NCBI RefSeq assembly: GCF_009674665.1
Contig: NZ_WKJD01000006.1
Span: forward strand, 62,001 to 126,000
DNA: 64,000 nucleotides
Direction of reading: 5' to 3'
Origin: Agromyces kandeliae
GTDB lineage: Bacteria > Actinomycetota > Actinomycetes > Actinomycetales > Microbacteriaceae
Shown here: positions 50,218 to 58,871 of the stretch, one piece after another
Layout of the letters: each line of letters starts with the position of its first letter
Position numbering within the stretch: the stretch's first letter is position 1
Translations under genes and position numbers: made by a program
Notes under the pieces: model-generated
Databases searched by the model: none
What the model saw: only the letters and a program-made list of their open reading frames with translations
Told to the model about the DNA's origin: nothing

Positions 50218-53200
50218 TCAGGCCGTGCGCGACTCCCCCGCCGGCTCCGCCGCGGCGTCCACCGAGTTGAGCACGTGCTCGAGCTCGACGATCTCCGCCT
50301 CGGTGAACAGTTCCTCCGGGCCGCCCGGCGCCTTGTCGGAGAAGGGCGGGTCGTAGAGCGCGGCGATCGGCACCGATCCGCTCTGCGCGAGTCGATTCAC
50401 AATGAGGTCGACGAACGAGATCTGCCGTGAGCCGAGCCTGTGCTCCGACACGAAGTCGGCGAGCGCCTCCTGCGCTGCGGAGCGTTCGAGGCCGACGATC
50501 GACCGGATGAATCGTCCCAGACCATGCGCGGCCTCGGCGCCGGCGGCGAGTTCTGCGGCATCGAACTCGTCGCGATCGGCGAGCATGCGCTCGAGCTCCG
50601 CGACATCGGTCGCGGTCAGCTGTCGCCCGGTGCGGAGCTTCCGGAGTACGACGTGGTCCTGGTGGGCACGCAGGTAGGCGAAGAGCTTCGCGCGGAATCG
50701 GTCGCGATCGACCCCGGGCGTGGCGATCGATATCTCGCCTGCGCCCGAGCGGACGACGTCGTCGAAGTCGGTGTATACGGGTGAGCGCGGCGTGACCTCG
50801 ATGAGCTTGACGAGCTCGCGCAGCCGCATTCGCGCGAGTTCGAGGAGCGGCAGCGTGACATCCTGCCACCACTCCTCCCCCGCGATCGCATCGATCAGCT
50901 CAAGGTGTTTCGCCACGGCGGGGATCGTGCGGTGCTCGCCGAGCGCCGCCGCGATCGCACGGATCCGGTCGCGCGCGTTCGCGAACCCGCCGTCGGCGGT
51001 GAGCACTCCGAGCTGAGCGCGCAGCACGAGCAGGTCGAATCGCTTCGCCCGCTCGTCGGTGTCGGCGACGAGTGCCGCCGATGGCAGGTCGGCGAGCGCG
51101 GATGCCTCGGCCAGCGCGTCTGCGCTCGCACGCGCGTCCGTCCCCGCCTGCCACGCCTCCCCGCTCGCGAAGCGTTCGATGAGCCGCCGATGCGGCCTCA
51201 CCAGCACGTTGTGCTCGTTCATGCCGGCGACGATGCCCTGGAGGCGTTCGGCGAGCGCGGCCCGAAGCTCGCGGTCGGCGTCGGTCGCGCCGAGCCCGTG
51301 CGGCGCCGTCGCGCGGTCGATCTCGGTGATGAGTGCGAGCCGCGCGTCGAAGAGGCGGCCGTGGAGCGACCGCCCCGACGACGTCGCGACCTCGGGGACG
51401 TCTCCGTTGAAATACTCGATGTTGCCGCCGACGTCGAAGACGATGAAGTCCTGCTTATCGTCGCCCGGACCGTAGAGGTCGGGGCGAAGCCTCGTGCCGC
51501 GGCCGATCATCTGCCAGTACTTCGACTTCGAGAAGACGGCCTTGAAGAAGACGAGGTTCACGACGTCGGGCACGTCGATGCCGGTGTCGAGCATGTCGAC
51601 CGAGATCGCGATGTGCGGCGCCTTCTCGGACTGCGAGAACTGCTCGATGAGGTGCTGGGCTCGATCGTCGCTCGAGACGATGACCTGCGCGAAGTGGCCG
51701 GCGTACTCGGGATAGTTCGCGTCGAAGCGCTCCTGGATGAAGCGCGCGTGCTGGATGTTCTTGGCGAAGACGATGGTCTTGCCGAGCCGATCGCCCGCGG
51801 CGACGCGGTGGCCCTTCGTCATGAGGATGGCGAGCACGTCATCGACGGTGTCCTCGTTGAAGAGCCAGCGGTTGACCGCCTCGGCCTCGATTCTGTCGGG
51901 GACGACGCCGTCCTCGCTCCATTCGGTGAGGTCCCAGTCGTCCTTCTCGGCGTCGGTGAGGTCGTCGTAGCGGATGCCGCTGCGCACGAACTTCGACTCG
52001 ATGCGGTGCGCGACCGGCGGTACGAGGTAGCCCTCGTCGATCGCCGTGCCGAGCTCGTAGGAGAAGGTCGGTACACCGTCCTCGAGGTGGAACAGCCGAT
52101 AGGTGTTGTGGTCGACCTCGTCCTTCGGCGTGGCGGTGAGTCCGACGATGGGCGCGTCGAAGTAGTCGAAGATCGCGCCGTACTTCTGGTACACCGAGCG
52201 GTGAGCTTCGTCGATGACGATGAGGTCGAAGAACCCGGGGCCGAACCGGCGCACGTCGTCGCCGGAGTCGAGCAGGCCGAGCATCGTTGGGTACGTGGAG
52301 ACGTAGACGCGCCCGTCGACGTCGCGACGGTCGAGCAGGTTGACGGTGGGGCTCTCCGGCAGATGGGACTTGAAGGCGTTCGCGGCCTGAGTGACGAGGG
52401 CCTTCCGGTCGGCGAGGAAGAGCACGGTCTTGACGTGGTTGGCGCGCGTGAGCAGATCGACCAGGGCGATCACGGTGCGGGTCTTGCCGGCGCCGGTGGC
52501 CATGACGACGAGCGCTCGCCGCTCGTGGTGGTGCTCGAACGCCTCGGCGACGGCGCGGATCGCCTGCTGCTGGTAGGCGCGGCCCGCGATCTGCTCGTCG
52601 ATCGCGAGCGACGCGAGCGGCTTGCGCACCCCGGGCGAGCGGCGCTGCTGCAGTCGCGCGAGCTCAGCCCTCGTATAGAAGCCCTGCACCTCCCGTGGCG
52701 GGTGCGCGAGGTCGTCCCAGATCCAGTGCTCGTACCCGTTCGAGGTGAAGATCACGGGGCGCTGCCCGTACTGCCGTTCGAGCGCGTCGGCGTAGAGCTT
52801 CGCCTGCTGCTGTCCGTTGCGCGCGTCGCGGGTCGTGCGCTTGGCCTCGACGAGTCCGAGCGGTCGCCCGTCGTCGCCCCAGAGCACGTAGTCGACACGG
52901 CCGATGCCGTTCGGGGCGCCCTCGAGACCCTGCACCTCGACCTCGGTGACACCGTCGGCGGAGGGGTCCCATCCGGCCTCGCGCAGCAGTTGGTCGATGA
53001 AGAGGTCGCGGGTCTCGTCTTCGCGGTAGTCGTGCGTGTCGACCACGGTCGCGTTGGCGGCCTTCGCCGCCGCGATCTCAGCCTGCAGGGCTGCGATCTG
53101 CGCCCTCAGTTCGTCGCTCTCGGCCTCCTTGGCCGCGAGCGCAGCATCCTTCGCCGCGTTCTCCTCGAGCGCTTTCGCAAGCTCGGTGCGCGTCTTGGCG

Positions 53201-53649
53201 ACGAGCCCCGGCTGCGGCCTGGGGACGGATGCCGCGTCGAACGGGCGACCCGGCGCCGGGCGGCGGTCGGGAACCGTGGCGTACCGGGTAGCCAGCCACG
53301 TGAGCGTGTGGAAGAGTTCGCGGAGGATCGGCAGGCTGTCGCGGTCGGCGAGCTTCGAAGTCCGGTGCACGGCGTCGTTGCCGCGCTTGCGGATGAGGTT
53401 CATCTTGGTGAGCACGGCGTCACCGACGAGGCGCTTGAAGGTCGGTTCGTGCAGGAGCGAAGAGAGGTCGTCCTTGTACGGCCGCCGCAGCGAGGCATCC
53501 GCCCGGTACAGCCAGGTCACGGTGAGCTCAACCGTGCGCCGCGCGTAGAACAGGCTCGAGCGCGGGTCGCCGTACGCGTAGAACTCCGCGCGCGCCGCCT
53601 CAGCAGCGATCTCGGGCCAGTCAGCCGTGACGAAGTCGAAGTTGCCCAC
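50218..53649 (-). CDS. hsdR: Type I restriction enzyme R subunit (HsdR)
   Basis: About 1143 aa. An N-terminal DUF4145-like domain (WPEIAAEAARAEFYAYGDPRSSLFYARR) and a coiled coil rich in Ala/Glu (residues about 155-205) are followed by a PD-(D/E)xK-type nuclease (VDYVLWGDDGRPLGLVEAK). Then come the SF2 helicase motor with Walker A MATGAGKTRT and DEAH box (VIDEAHRS), the GLTATP and MIGRGTRLRPDL motifs, and a C-terminal region for MS binding. It translocates and cuts unmodified DNA with the HsdMS complex. GTG 53649 gives the family N-terminus MGNFDFV; the alternative GTG 53673 lies within a palindrome. Confidence 0.95.
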   Translation of the reverse strand: MGNFDFVTADWPEIAAEAARAEFYAYGDPRSSLFYARRTVELTVTWLYRADASLRRPYKDDLSSLLHEPTFKRLVGDAVLTKMNLIRKRGNDAVHRTSKLADRDSLPILRELFHTLTWLATRYATVPDRRPAPGRPFDAASVPRPQPGLVAKTRTELAKALEENAAKDAALAAKEAESDELRAQIAALQAEIAAAKAANATVVDTHDYREDETRDLFIDQLLREAGWDPSADGVTEVEVQGLEGAPNGIGRVDYVLWGDDGRPLGLVEAKRTTRDARNGQQQAKLYADALERQYGQRPVIFTSNGYEHWIWDDLAHPPREVQGFYTRAELARLQQRRSPGVRKPLASLAIDEQIAGRAYQQQAIRAVAEAFEHHHERRALVVMATGAGKTRTVIALVDLLTRANHVKTVLFLADRKALVTQAANAFKSHLPESPTVNLLDRRDVDGRVYVSTYPTMLGLLDSGDDVRRFGPGFFDLIVIDEAHRSVYQKYGAIFDYFDAPIVGLTATPKDEVDHNTYRLFHLEDGVPTFSYELGTAIDEGYLVPPVAHRIESKFVRSGIRYDDLTDAEKDDWDLTEWSEDGVVPDRIEAEAVNRWLFNEDTVDDVLAILMTKGHRVAAGDRLGKTIVFAKNIQHARFIQERFDANYPEYAGHFAQVIVSSDDRAQHLIEQFSQSEKAPHIAISVDMLDTGIDVPDVVNLVFFKAVFSKSKYWQMIGRGTRLRPDLYGPGDDKQDFIVFDVGGNIEYFNGDVPEVATSSGRSLHGRLFDARLALITEIDRATAPHGLGATDADRELRAALAERLQGIVAGMNEHNVLVRPHRRLIERFASGEAWQAGTDARASADALAEASALADLPSAALVADTDERAKRFDLLVLRAQLGVLTADGGFANARDRIRAIAAALGEHRTIPAVAKHLELIDAIAGEEWWQDVTLPLLELARMRLRELVKLIEVTPRSPVYTDFDDVVRSGAGEISIATPGVDRDRFRAKLFAYLRAHQDHVVLRKLRTGRQLTATDVAELERMLADRDEFDAAELAAGAEAAHGLGRFIRSIVGLERSAAQEALADFVSEHRLGSRQISFVDLIVNRLAQSGSVPIAALYDPPFSDKAPGGPEELFTEAEIVELEHVLNSVDAAAEPAGESRTA

Positions 53650-53667
53650 GTCGGCAGGGTCCTCTCT

Positions 53668-53681
53668 CGGCACCGGTGCCG
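53668..53681. promoter_or_regulatory. Palindrome upstream of hsdR
   Basis: CGGCACCGGTGCCG, a perfect 14-bp palindrome, 18 nt before GTG 53649 and overlapping the alternative GTG 53673; a possible operator. The 53674-53882 gap otherwise shows nothing recognisable. Confidence 0.35.
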
Positions 53682-53882
53682 GTTCGGGTCGGCACTCGGT
53701 CCCGAGCGTAGCGAAGGGCGGGGCGCAGGATGCTGCGGCGCGGCGGATCTCCCCTGTTCGCGGGTCGTCGGCTTTGGGCGCCCGGCACTTTACACGCCGT
53801 GCGGTGATTGCACGTTTGACCAGCGGTTTCGTGCCGTGCTGGGCCTCCCTCGAATGTCAGAGGGTCCTGATTGGATGGACCC

Positions 53883-55256
53883 ATGCCAGCCATCCTCGAC
53901 CTCCCCGCCGAACAGGCCCTCGAGTTTGAGTTGGCCGCGATCGTGAGCGCCGAGCAGCTGATGCGGCGACTCCACGCCGACCGGTACCGGGCCGTCCAAC
54001 GGGCGCGTGAACTCGCCACCGAGGTCGCGGGCTTCACCGAGTCGAGCCGAGCGCGCGATCGCGACATGGCCACCCGGTCGTTCGTCGCCGAGCTCGCGAC
54101 GACGCTCGGCCAGCACGAGGCATCCGCCTCTCGGCTCGTCGCCGAGGCCGAGCGCCTGACCGGGCCGCGCGTCGCGACGCTCGACGCGCTCGACGCCGGC
54201 GAGGTCGCGCCGACGCAGGTTCGCTCGGTGCTCGAGCTCACGCGCGGCGCGCCGGTCGAGGTCGCCGACGCCGTGGAACAGGTCGCGCTCGACGCGGCGG
54301 CGGCTGCCGTGGCCGATGGCGTCGTCTCGACGAATGCCCACGTACGCCGCCGCATGCGGCGGGTGCGCGAACGCCTGATGCCCGAGCCACTCGTCGACCG
54401 GCGCGCTCGCGCTGCAACCGACCGACGCGTGTGCGTCGAGGTCGCCCCCGACGGCATGGCCTGGCTGAGCCTCTTCCTCGAGGCCGAGCGCGCGTTCGCG
54501 ATCGAGCGCCGACTCGACGTGCTCGCCGGGCGCGAGGCATCCGACGACCACCGCACGAGCGCGCAGCGCGCGACCGACCTCGCCGCCGACCTGCTGCTCT
54601 CCGGCACGCTCGCCGACGACGCGCGCACGCGCGACGCCGTCGCGGGGCCCACCGGTGCGGTGCAACCGCGCCTCAACGTGACCGTGCCGGTGTTCACGCT
54701 GCTCGGCCTCGACGACGAGCCAGCCGACCTCGAGGGCTACGGGCCGATCGACGCTGAGACGGCCCGCATCATCGCGGCGCACGCGCCGTCGATGCGGCGC
54801 ATCCTCGTGCACCCCGAGACGGGGGCGACGCTCAGCTACGGGCGAGAGCACTATCGCGCACCGGCCGACCTCGACGGCTTCGTGCGCGTGCGCGACGGAC
54901 AGTGCCGGTTCCCCGGCTGCAACCGCCGCGCAGAGCGGGCAGATATCGATCACACGACCGCCTGGGCGCACGGCGGCCGTACTGCTGCGAGCAACCTCGC
55001 CGCGCTCTGCCGCCACCATCACCGCCTGAAGCACGAGGGCGGATGGCACGTGGGGCAGGAACCCGGCGGCGTGATGCGGTGGACCTCACCCGCGGACCAC
55101 GTCCTCCGGACGCTGCCCGCGCGGCCGTTCATGCCAGTTGGGGTCGGCGAGGGAGCGGCGCGGCCACCCGAGCCGGGTCCGCGCGATATGGGGCGGGAGA
55201 CAGAGAACGAGCCGCAGGACCGGGTGGGACGCGTGTCCGAACACACACCGTACTGA
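53883..55256 (+). CDS. DUF222/13E12-type HNH endonuclease
   Basis: A 457-aa protein with an N-terminal DUF222 helical domain (about residues 20-330) and a C-terminal HNH nuclease: CRFPGCNRRAERADIDHTTAWAHGG followed by NLAALCRHHHRLKHEGGW, including the zinc-binding cysteines. This 13E12-repeat family is multicopy in actinobacteria, partly mobile and of uncertain function. It sits between hsdR and hsdMS, facing the other way, and splits what is usually one operon. No terminal repeats or target duplication were seen around it. Confidence 0.92.
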   Translation: MPAILDLPAEQALEFELAAIVSAEQLMRRLHADRYRAVQRARELATEVAGFTESSRARDRDMATRSFVAELATTLGQHEASASRLVAEAERLTGPRVATLDALDAGEVAPTQVRSVLELTRGAPVEVADAVEQVALDAAAAAVADGVVSTNAHVRRRMRRVRERLMPEPLVDRRARAATDRRVCVEVAPDGMAWLSLFLEAERAFAIERRLDVLAGREASDDHRTSAQRATDLAADLLLSGTLADDARTRDAVAGPTGAVQPRLNVTVPVFTLLGLDDEPADLEGYGPIDAETARIIAAHAPSMRRILVHPETGATLSYGREHYRAPADLDGFVRVRDGQCRFPGCNRRAERADIDHTTAWAHGGRTAASNLAALCRHHHRLKHEGGWHVGQEPGGVMRWTSPADHVLRTLPARPFMPVGVGEGAARPPEPGPRDMGRETENEPQDRVGRVSEHTPY

Positions 55257-55352
55257 CCCGCAACCCGACTTCTCTTGAAAGTCACAACTTTGCTCGCGCT
55301 CGCGAGTGCCTGGATGACTGCTAGACGTCTTGCTAGTCGCGCGCGCAAAGTC

Positions 55353-57422
55353 TCAACGACTTCTCAGCATGTCCGTCAGAAAAGTACGTAGGTCGTGCAC
55401 CGCAGCCTCCGCGCCGCGGGCGGCACGCACGGCATCTACGGCCCGCGTCTGAACATCGCGCGGAGGCAGCAGGACTTCGAAAGCGAGGAAGACGTTTCGA
55501 GGGAGCGATCTTCTTCGCGCTGTGGACCCGCGTAGCTTCGCCTTGTAATACTCGATGGCCTCCGGGGCGCGGAGCATGAGCTCGAGGTACTCAGGAACGA
55601 CCCGATCGGACCTTACATCCCAGACTCCGTACGCGGGGCTCACGATCGCGTCGTCATAAAGCGATTGGACCCCCAATACGCCCTCATCGATTGGAAATCC
55701 AACCACGAGTTGATCGCGCTGAACAATCTTGTAAGCCGACGTATCCTCACTCGCGACCCGCTTGCGGAACTTCTTACTCTGGTCGACGAGACCGTGTTCC
55801 ATCGTCATCGAGAGAATCGGGAGGTCGGTCCGATCGCCAGCTCTAGCGGATTTGGCCGCGTCGATCAACTCGCTGAGTCGCCATGACGTCGTAGCCCTCG
55901 ACCCGAGCGCTTCAATGTGGGCTTGAACGGCGCGCAGCGAAGTGAACGCGTCTGACAGGCTTGTCTCTAGCGCAGCCGCAGACAGAGATTCACTACGGTT
56001 CGCGCGTCCGTCGGGCGAGACAACATCTCGATAGGCATTGAAGCTGAGATCGTAGTTCTTCTGAACGATCTCTTCGATCGGCACGAGAAACGATTGGGCG
56101 GTTCGGGGGTTCGTGAATTCACTCCACGCGGTGAGGGAGCCGCCCGCTGGCCGACGGAGCCAACGCCCCCGCAGGTCCGGAAGGTCGTCAGAATCTATCG
56201 GACTCCTCTTGTCGTCGAGCGAGAAGCCATCGGCCCGCACGTCGTACATCCACACGAAGTCGGTCCCTCCGGACGATGTCTTCTGGAAGAAGAGGATCGC
56301 CGTTGAGACGCCGGCATACGGCCGAAAGACACCCCCAGGAAGCTTCACCACCGCCAGAAGACGGTGGTCTTCTATAATCATGCGCCGCAGTTCGTTTGTG
56401 GCGCGATCTTGGTTATGCAGCACGCCTTCGGGCACGATCACCGCAGCCCGTCCGCCGTTCTTCAGGAGCTTCACCATGAGCGCGAGGAAGAGCAGCTCGG
56501 TCTTCTTCGTCTTGACGACCTGGAGCAGATCCTTCGCGGTGGTCTCGTAGTCCAGTGAGCCGGCGAACGGCGGGTTCGCGAGAACCAGCGTGTAGTCCTC
56601 GGTCGCGGGATGCCCTTCGGCGAGCGAGTCCGCCCGCTCGATGATGGGCTCCTCGACGCCGTGCAGGAGCATATTCATGCTCGCGATGCGGGCCATCGCG
56701 GCATCCGAGTCGTAGCCCGTGAACGCCTTCGTATTGAAGAAGTCGCGCTTCGCGGCATCCGAGAAGATCTCGTCCTCGTAGTGTTCGCGCAGGTACTCCT
56801 CGGCCATCACGAGGAAGCCTGCCGTGCCGGCCGCCGGGTCGATGATGCGGTCGCTCGGCGTCGGCGCGGTCATGTCGACCATGAGCTTGATGATGTGGCG
56901 GCTCGTGCGGAACTGGCCGTTCTGCCCGCTCTGCGAGAGCTTGGCGAGCATGTACTCGTAGATGTCGCCCTTGGTGTCGCGATCCTCCATCGGGATCTCG
57001 GCAAGCAGGTCGACGACCTTCGCGAGCAGCGCCGGCGTCGGGATGGTGAATCGCGCGTCCTTCATGTTGCGCGCGTAGCTCGAGCCCTCGCCGCCCATGC
57101 GACGCAGGAACGGGAAGACGTGCTCCCCCACGATCTCGAACATCTCCTGCGGCGAGCGGTTCGTGAACGCGCTCCAGCGCAGGTCGTCGTACGGGCGCGG
57201 CATCCGGCCCGTGTCATCGAGGCCCTCGGGAAAGACGCGGCGCTCCATCGGCTTGCCGGTGCGATTCGCCTTCCGCTCCTCCCGCGTGTGGATCTCATCG
57301 AGCCGGCGGATGAAGAGCAGGTACGTGATCTGCTCGATCACCTCGACCGGATTCGCGATCCCGCCCGACCAGAACGCATCCCAGACCCTGTCGACCTTGG
57401 AGCGGAGTTCACCTGTGACCAC
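55353..57422 (-). CDS. hsdM: Type I methyltransferase HsdM fused to a single HsdS-like recognition domain
   Basis: A 689-aa protein. The N-terminal helical domain begins MVTGELRSKVDRVWDAFWSGG. The N6-adenine methyltransferase domain has the SAM motif DPAAGTAGFL (about 195) and catalytic NPPF (about 283). From about residue 517 the chain continues into one target-recognition domain (TTSWRLSELIDAAKSA to LLPPRDVQTRAVDAVRAA) ending in a coiled coil. Stand-alone HsdM is near 500 aa, so this is an MS fusion with half an S subunit. Dimers would recognise a symmetric split site. The 3' part (below about 56.5 kb) is visibly less GC-rich. GTG 57422 matches the family start. Confidence 0.9.
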   Translation of the reverse strand: MVTGELRSKVDRVWDAFWSGGIANPVEVIEQITYLLFIRRLDEIHTREERKANRTGKPMERRVFPEGLDDTGRMPRPYDDLRWSAFTNRSPQEMFEIVGEHVFPFLRRMGGEGSSYARNMKDARFTIPTPALLAKVVDLLAEIPMEDRDTKGDIYEYMLAKLSQSGQNGQFRTSRHIIKLMVDMTAPTPSDRIIDPAAGTAGFLVMAEEYLREHYEDEIFSDAAKRDFFNTKAFTGYDSDAAMARIASMNMLLHGVEEPIIERADSLAEGHPATEDYTLVLANPPFAGSLDYETTAKDLLQVVKTKKTELLFLALMVKLLKNGGRAAVIVPEGVLHNQDRATNELRRMIIEDHRLLAVVKLPGGVFRPYAGVSTAILFFQKTSSGGTDFVWMYDVRADGFSLDDKRSPIDSDDLPDLRGRWLRRPAGGSLTAWSEFTNPRTAQSFLVPIEEIVQKNYDLSFNAYRDVVSPDGRANRSESLSAAALETSLSDAFTSLRAVQAHIEALGSRATTSWRLSELIDAAKSARAGDRTDLPILSMTMEHGLVDQSKKFRKRVASEDTSAYKIVQRDQLVVGFPIDEGVLGVQSLYDDAIVSPAYGVWDVRSDRVVPEYLELMLRAPEAIEYYKAKLRGSTARRRSLPRNVFLAFEVLLPPRDVQTRAVDAVRAARGAEAAVHDLRTFLTDMLRSR

Positions 57423-57528
57423 TGTTGTGTCGCCGTCCTTCCGTTGCCGCGGCAGCCGTGCCGCAGTGTTCGAGTCTGGCAGACGCCACCGTCGCTCCGT
57501 TGGCACCTGGCACCGATCGCTGCACGGA

Positions 57529-58725
57529 TCACTCCGCGTCGCGGAGCAGCGGCGGCAGGAATCCCTCCCTATCGAGCTGACGGATGATGAAGGGGCTCAG
57601 CTCGTTCGGACCGAACGACACGAAGTACGTCCGCCCGCCTGCTCGCTGAGCCTTCAGCAACCCGCGATCGAGCAGCGGACGCAGAGCGTGGCTGCGCTGC
57701 GATGGACTGCCGGGAAGCAGGTGCTCCAACTGCCCGGCGCGAACGACCTCCGAATCGCACGCGAAGCGCAGCACTTCACTCTCGCGCTGTGTGATGCCGC
57801 CGGAGCGCACGAAACGATCGAGCGCGGGAACGACGAGCCGGTCCCGCACGAATTGCGCGTCCTGCAGGCGATGGAGCCTACGAAGATCGGTGAGAAGCCC
57901 ACCGATGAAGAACTCGCACCAGGCGATCGTGCCGGAATCGCTCAGGTCATCGGCCGCGGCGAGGGCGTCGTAGTACTCCGAACGGGACACCCCGAACACC
58001 GCCGTGGGATTGACGGCCCGCAGGCCGATCGGGCTGACGAACCCGTGTCGCCCGAGCATTGCGTAGCTGACCAGCCGTGACACGCGTCCGTTCCCGTTCT
58101 GGAACGGATGGATCCAGAGGAACCTGTGGTGCGCGATCGCGACGTGGAGCAACTGCTGATGCGTGTGTACCGGTCGATTCGCGAACTCGAGGAATCGATC
58201 CATCTCGCTCTGCACCGCCTGGGCGAGCGGTGGCCGATGCTCGGCGCCCTGGATCGCGACGTCGCGAATCCGATATGCACCCGGTCGCGGGTCGCCCTCG
58301 CGAATGAGACCGTCGACCGCACGGCGATGCAGTTCACGCACGAAGGAGTGCGTGAGCGGCCGATCCTGTCCGGCGTCGTCGATGAACTCCATCACCTCGT
58401 TGAGATTCAGGATCTCCCGCACAGTCTCATCGACCGGTCCTCTGCGTCGTTCCGCTTCCTGAGCGCCGGCGATCGCGTCGAGGATGGTCGTGCGGTTGCC
58501 CTCGATCCGTGCCGAGACCACGCTCGACAGGAACTGGAACAGTCCGTGGAGTTCGTGGAACACCTGTACCGGTGTCGTGCCGACTCCGATCTCGCCACGC
58601 AGGCGCTCGAGTTCGACCACCGCGGCGCCGAGCGGAGAATCGAACGCGAAGGGTGGGAAGGAGAGCTCGGAATCGTCCGGAGCATGCGGACCATTTGCAG
58701 CTGGCACGGTAAACATTTTACTCAT
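57529..58725 (-). CDS. Class II Fic-domain protein
   Basis: A 398-aa Fic protein, a family that usually transfers AMP to target proteins. The catalytic motif HPFQNGNGRVSR is at 206-217. The inhibitory helix motif S71-A-R-I-E75-G76, matching (S/T)xxxE(G/N), lies N-terminal to it, which places it in the auto-inhibited class II. A C-terminal winged-helix-like domain (about 300-390, SQRSHALRPLLDRGLL) follows. It stands 106 bp upstream of hsdMS on the same strand. A 9-bp inverted repeat flanks its start codon. Confidence 0.94.
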   Translation of the reverse strand: MSKMFTVPAANGPHAPDDSELSFPPFAFDSPLGAAVVELERLRGEIGVGTTPVQVFHELHGLFQFLSSVVSARIEGNRTTILDAIAGAQEAERRRGPVDETVREILNLNEVMEFIDDAGQDRPLTHSFVRELHRRAVDGLIREGDPRPGAYRIRDVAIQGAEHRPPLAQAVQSEMDRFLEFANRPVHTHQQLLHVAIAHHRFLWIHPFQNGNGRVSRLVSYAMLGRHGFVSPIGLRAVNPTAVFGVSRSEYYDALAAADDLSDSGTIAWCEFFIGGLLTDLRRLHRLQDAQFVRDRLVVPALDRFVRSGGITQRESEVLRFACDSEVVRAGQLEHLLPGSPSQRSHALRPLLDRGLLKAQRAGGRTYFVSFGPNELSPFIIRQLDREGFLPPLLRDAE

Positions 58726-58754
58726 CTGGGGACCACTTCCCCGGATTTACCGTG
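58705..58754. promoter_or_regulatory. Inverted repeat flanking the fic start codon
   Basis: CACGGTAAA at 58705-58713 and TTTACCGTG at 58746-58754, exact inverted copies 32 bp apart, straddle the ATG at 58725. This could be an operator, perhaps for the Fic protein's own winged-helix domain. Confidence 0.45.
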
Positions 58755-58871
58755 ATCTACTCGTTCTCGAAGGCACTGATCTTTTGCGAGCCACGCGGCA
58801 TCCAACTTCACACGCTCGCTGGTCGACTGCGGAGCGGACGACCGCCGACTGCGCCCGTCGATGCGATGCAC

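Noticed and set aside
50905-53946. A 1013-codon plus-strand open frame opposite hsdR
   Set aside because: Same reason: it is antisense to hsdR, has no recognisable motifs and runs into the start of the HNH gene.
53883-55256. Treating the DUF222/HNH gene as an insertion element
   Set aside because: No terminal inverted repeats, transposase or target duplication are visible on either side; only its position and orientation hint at insertion.
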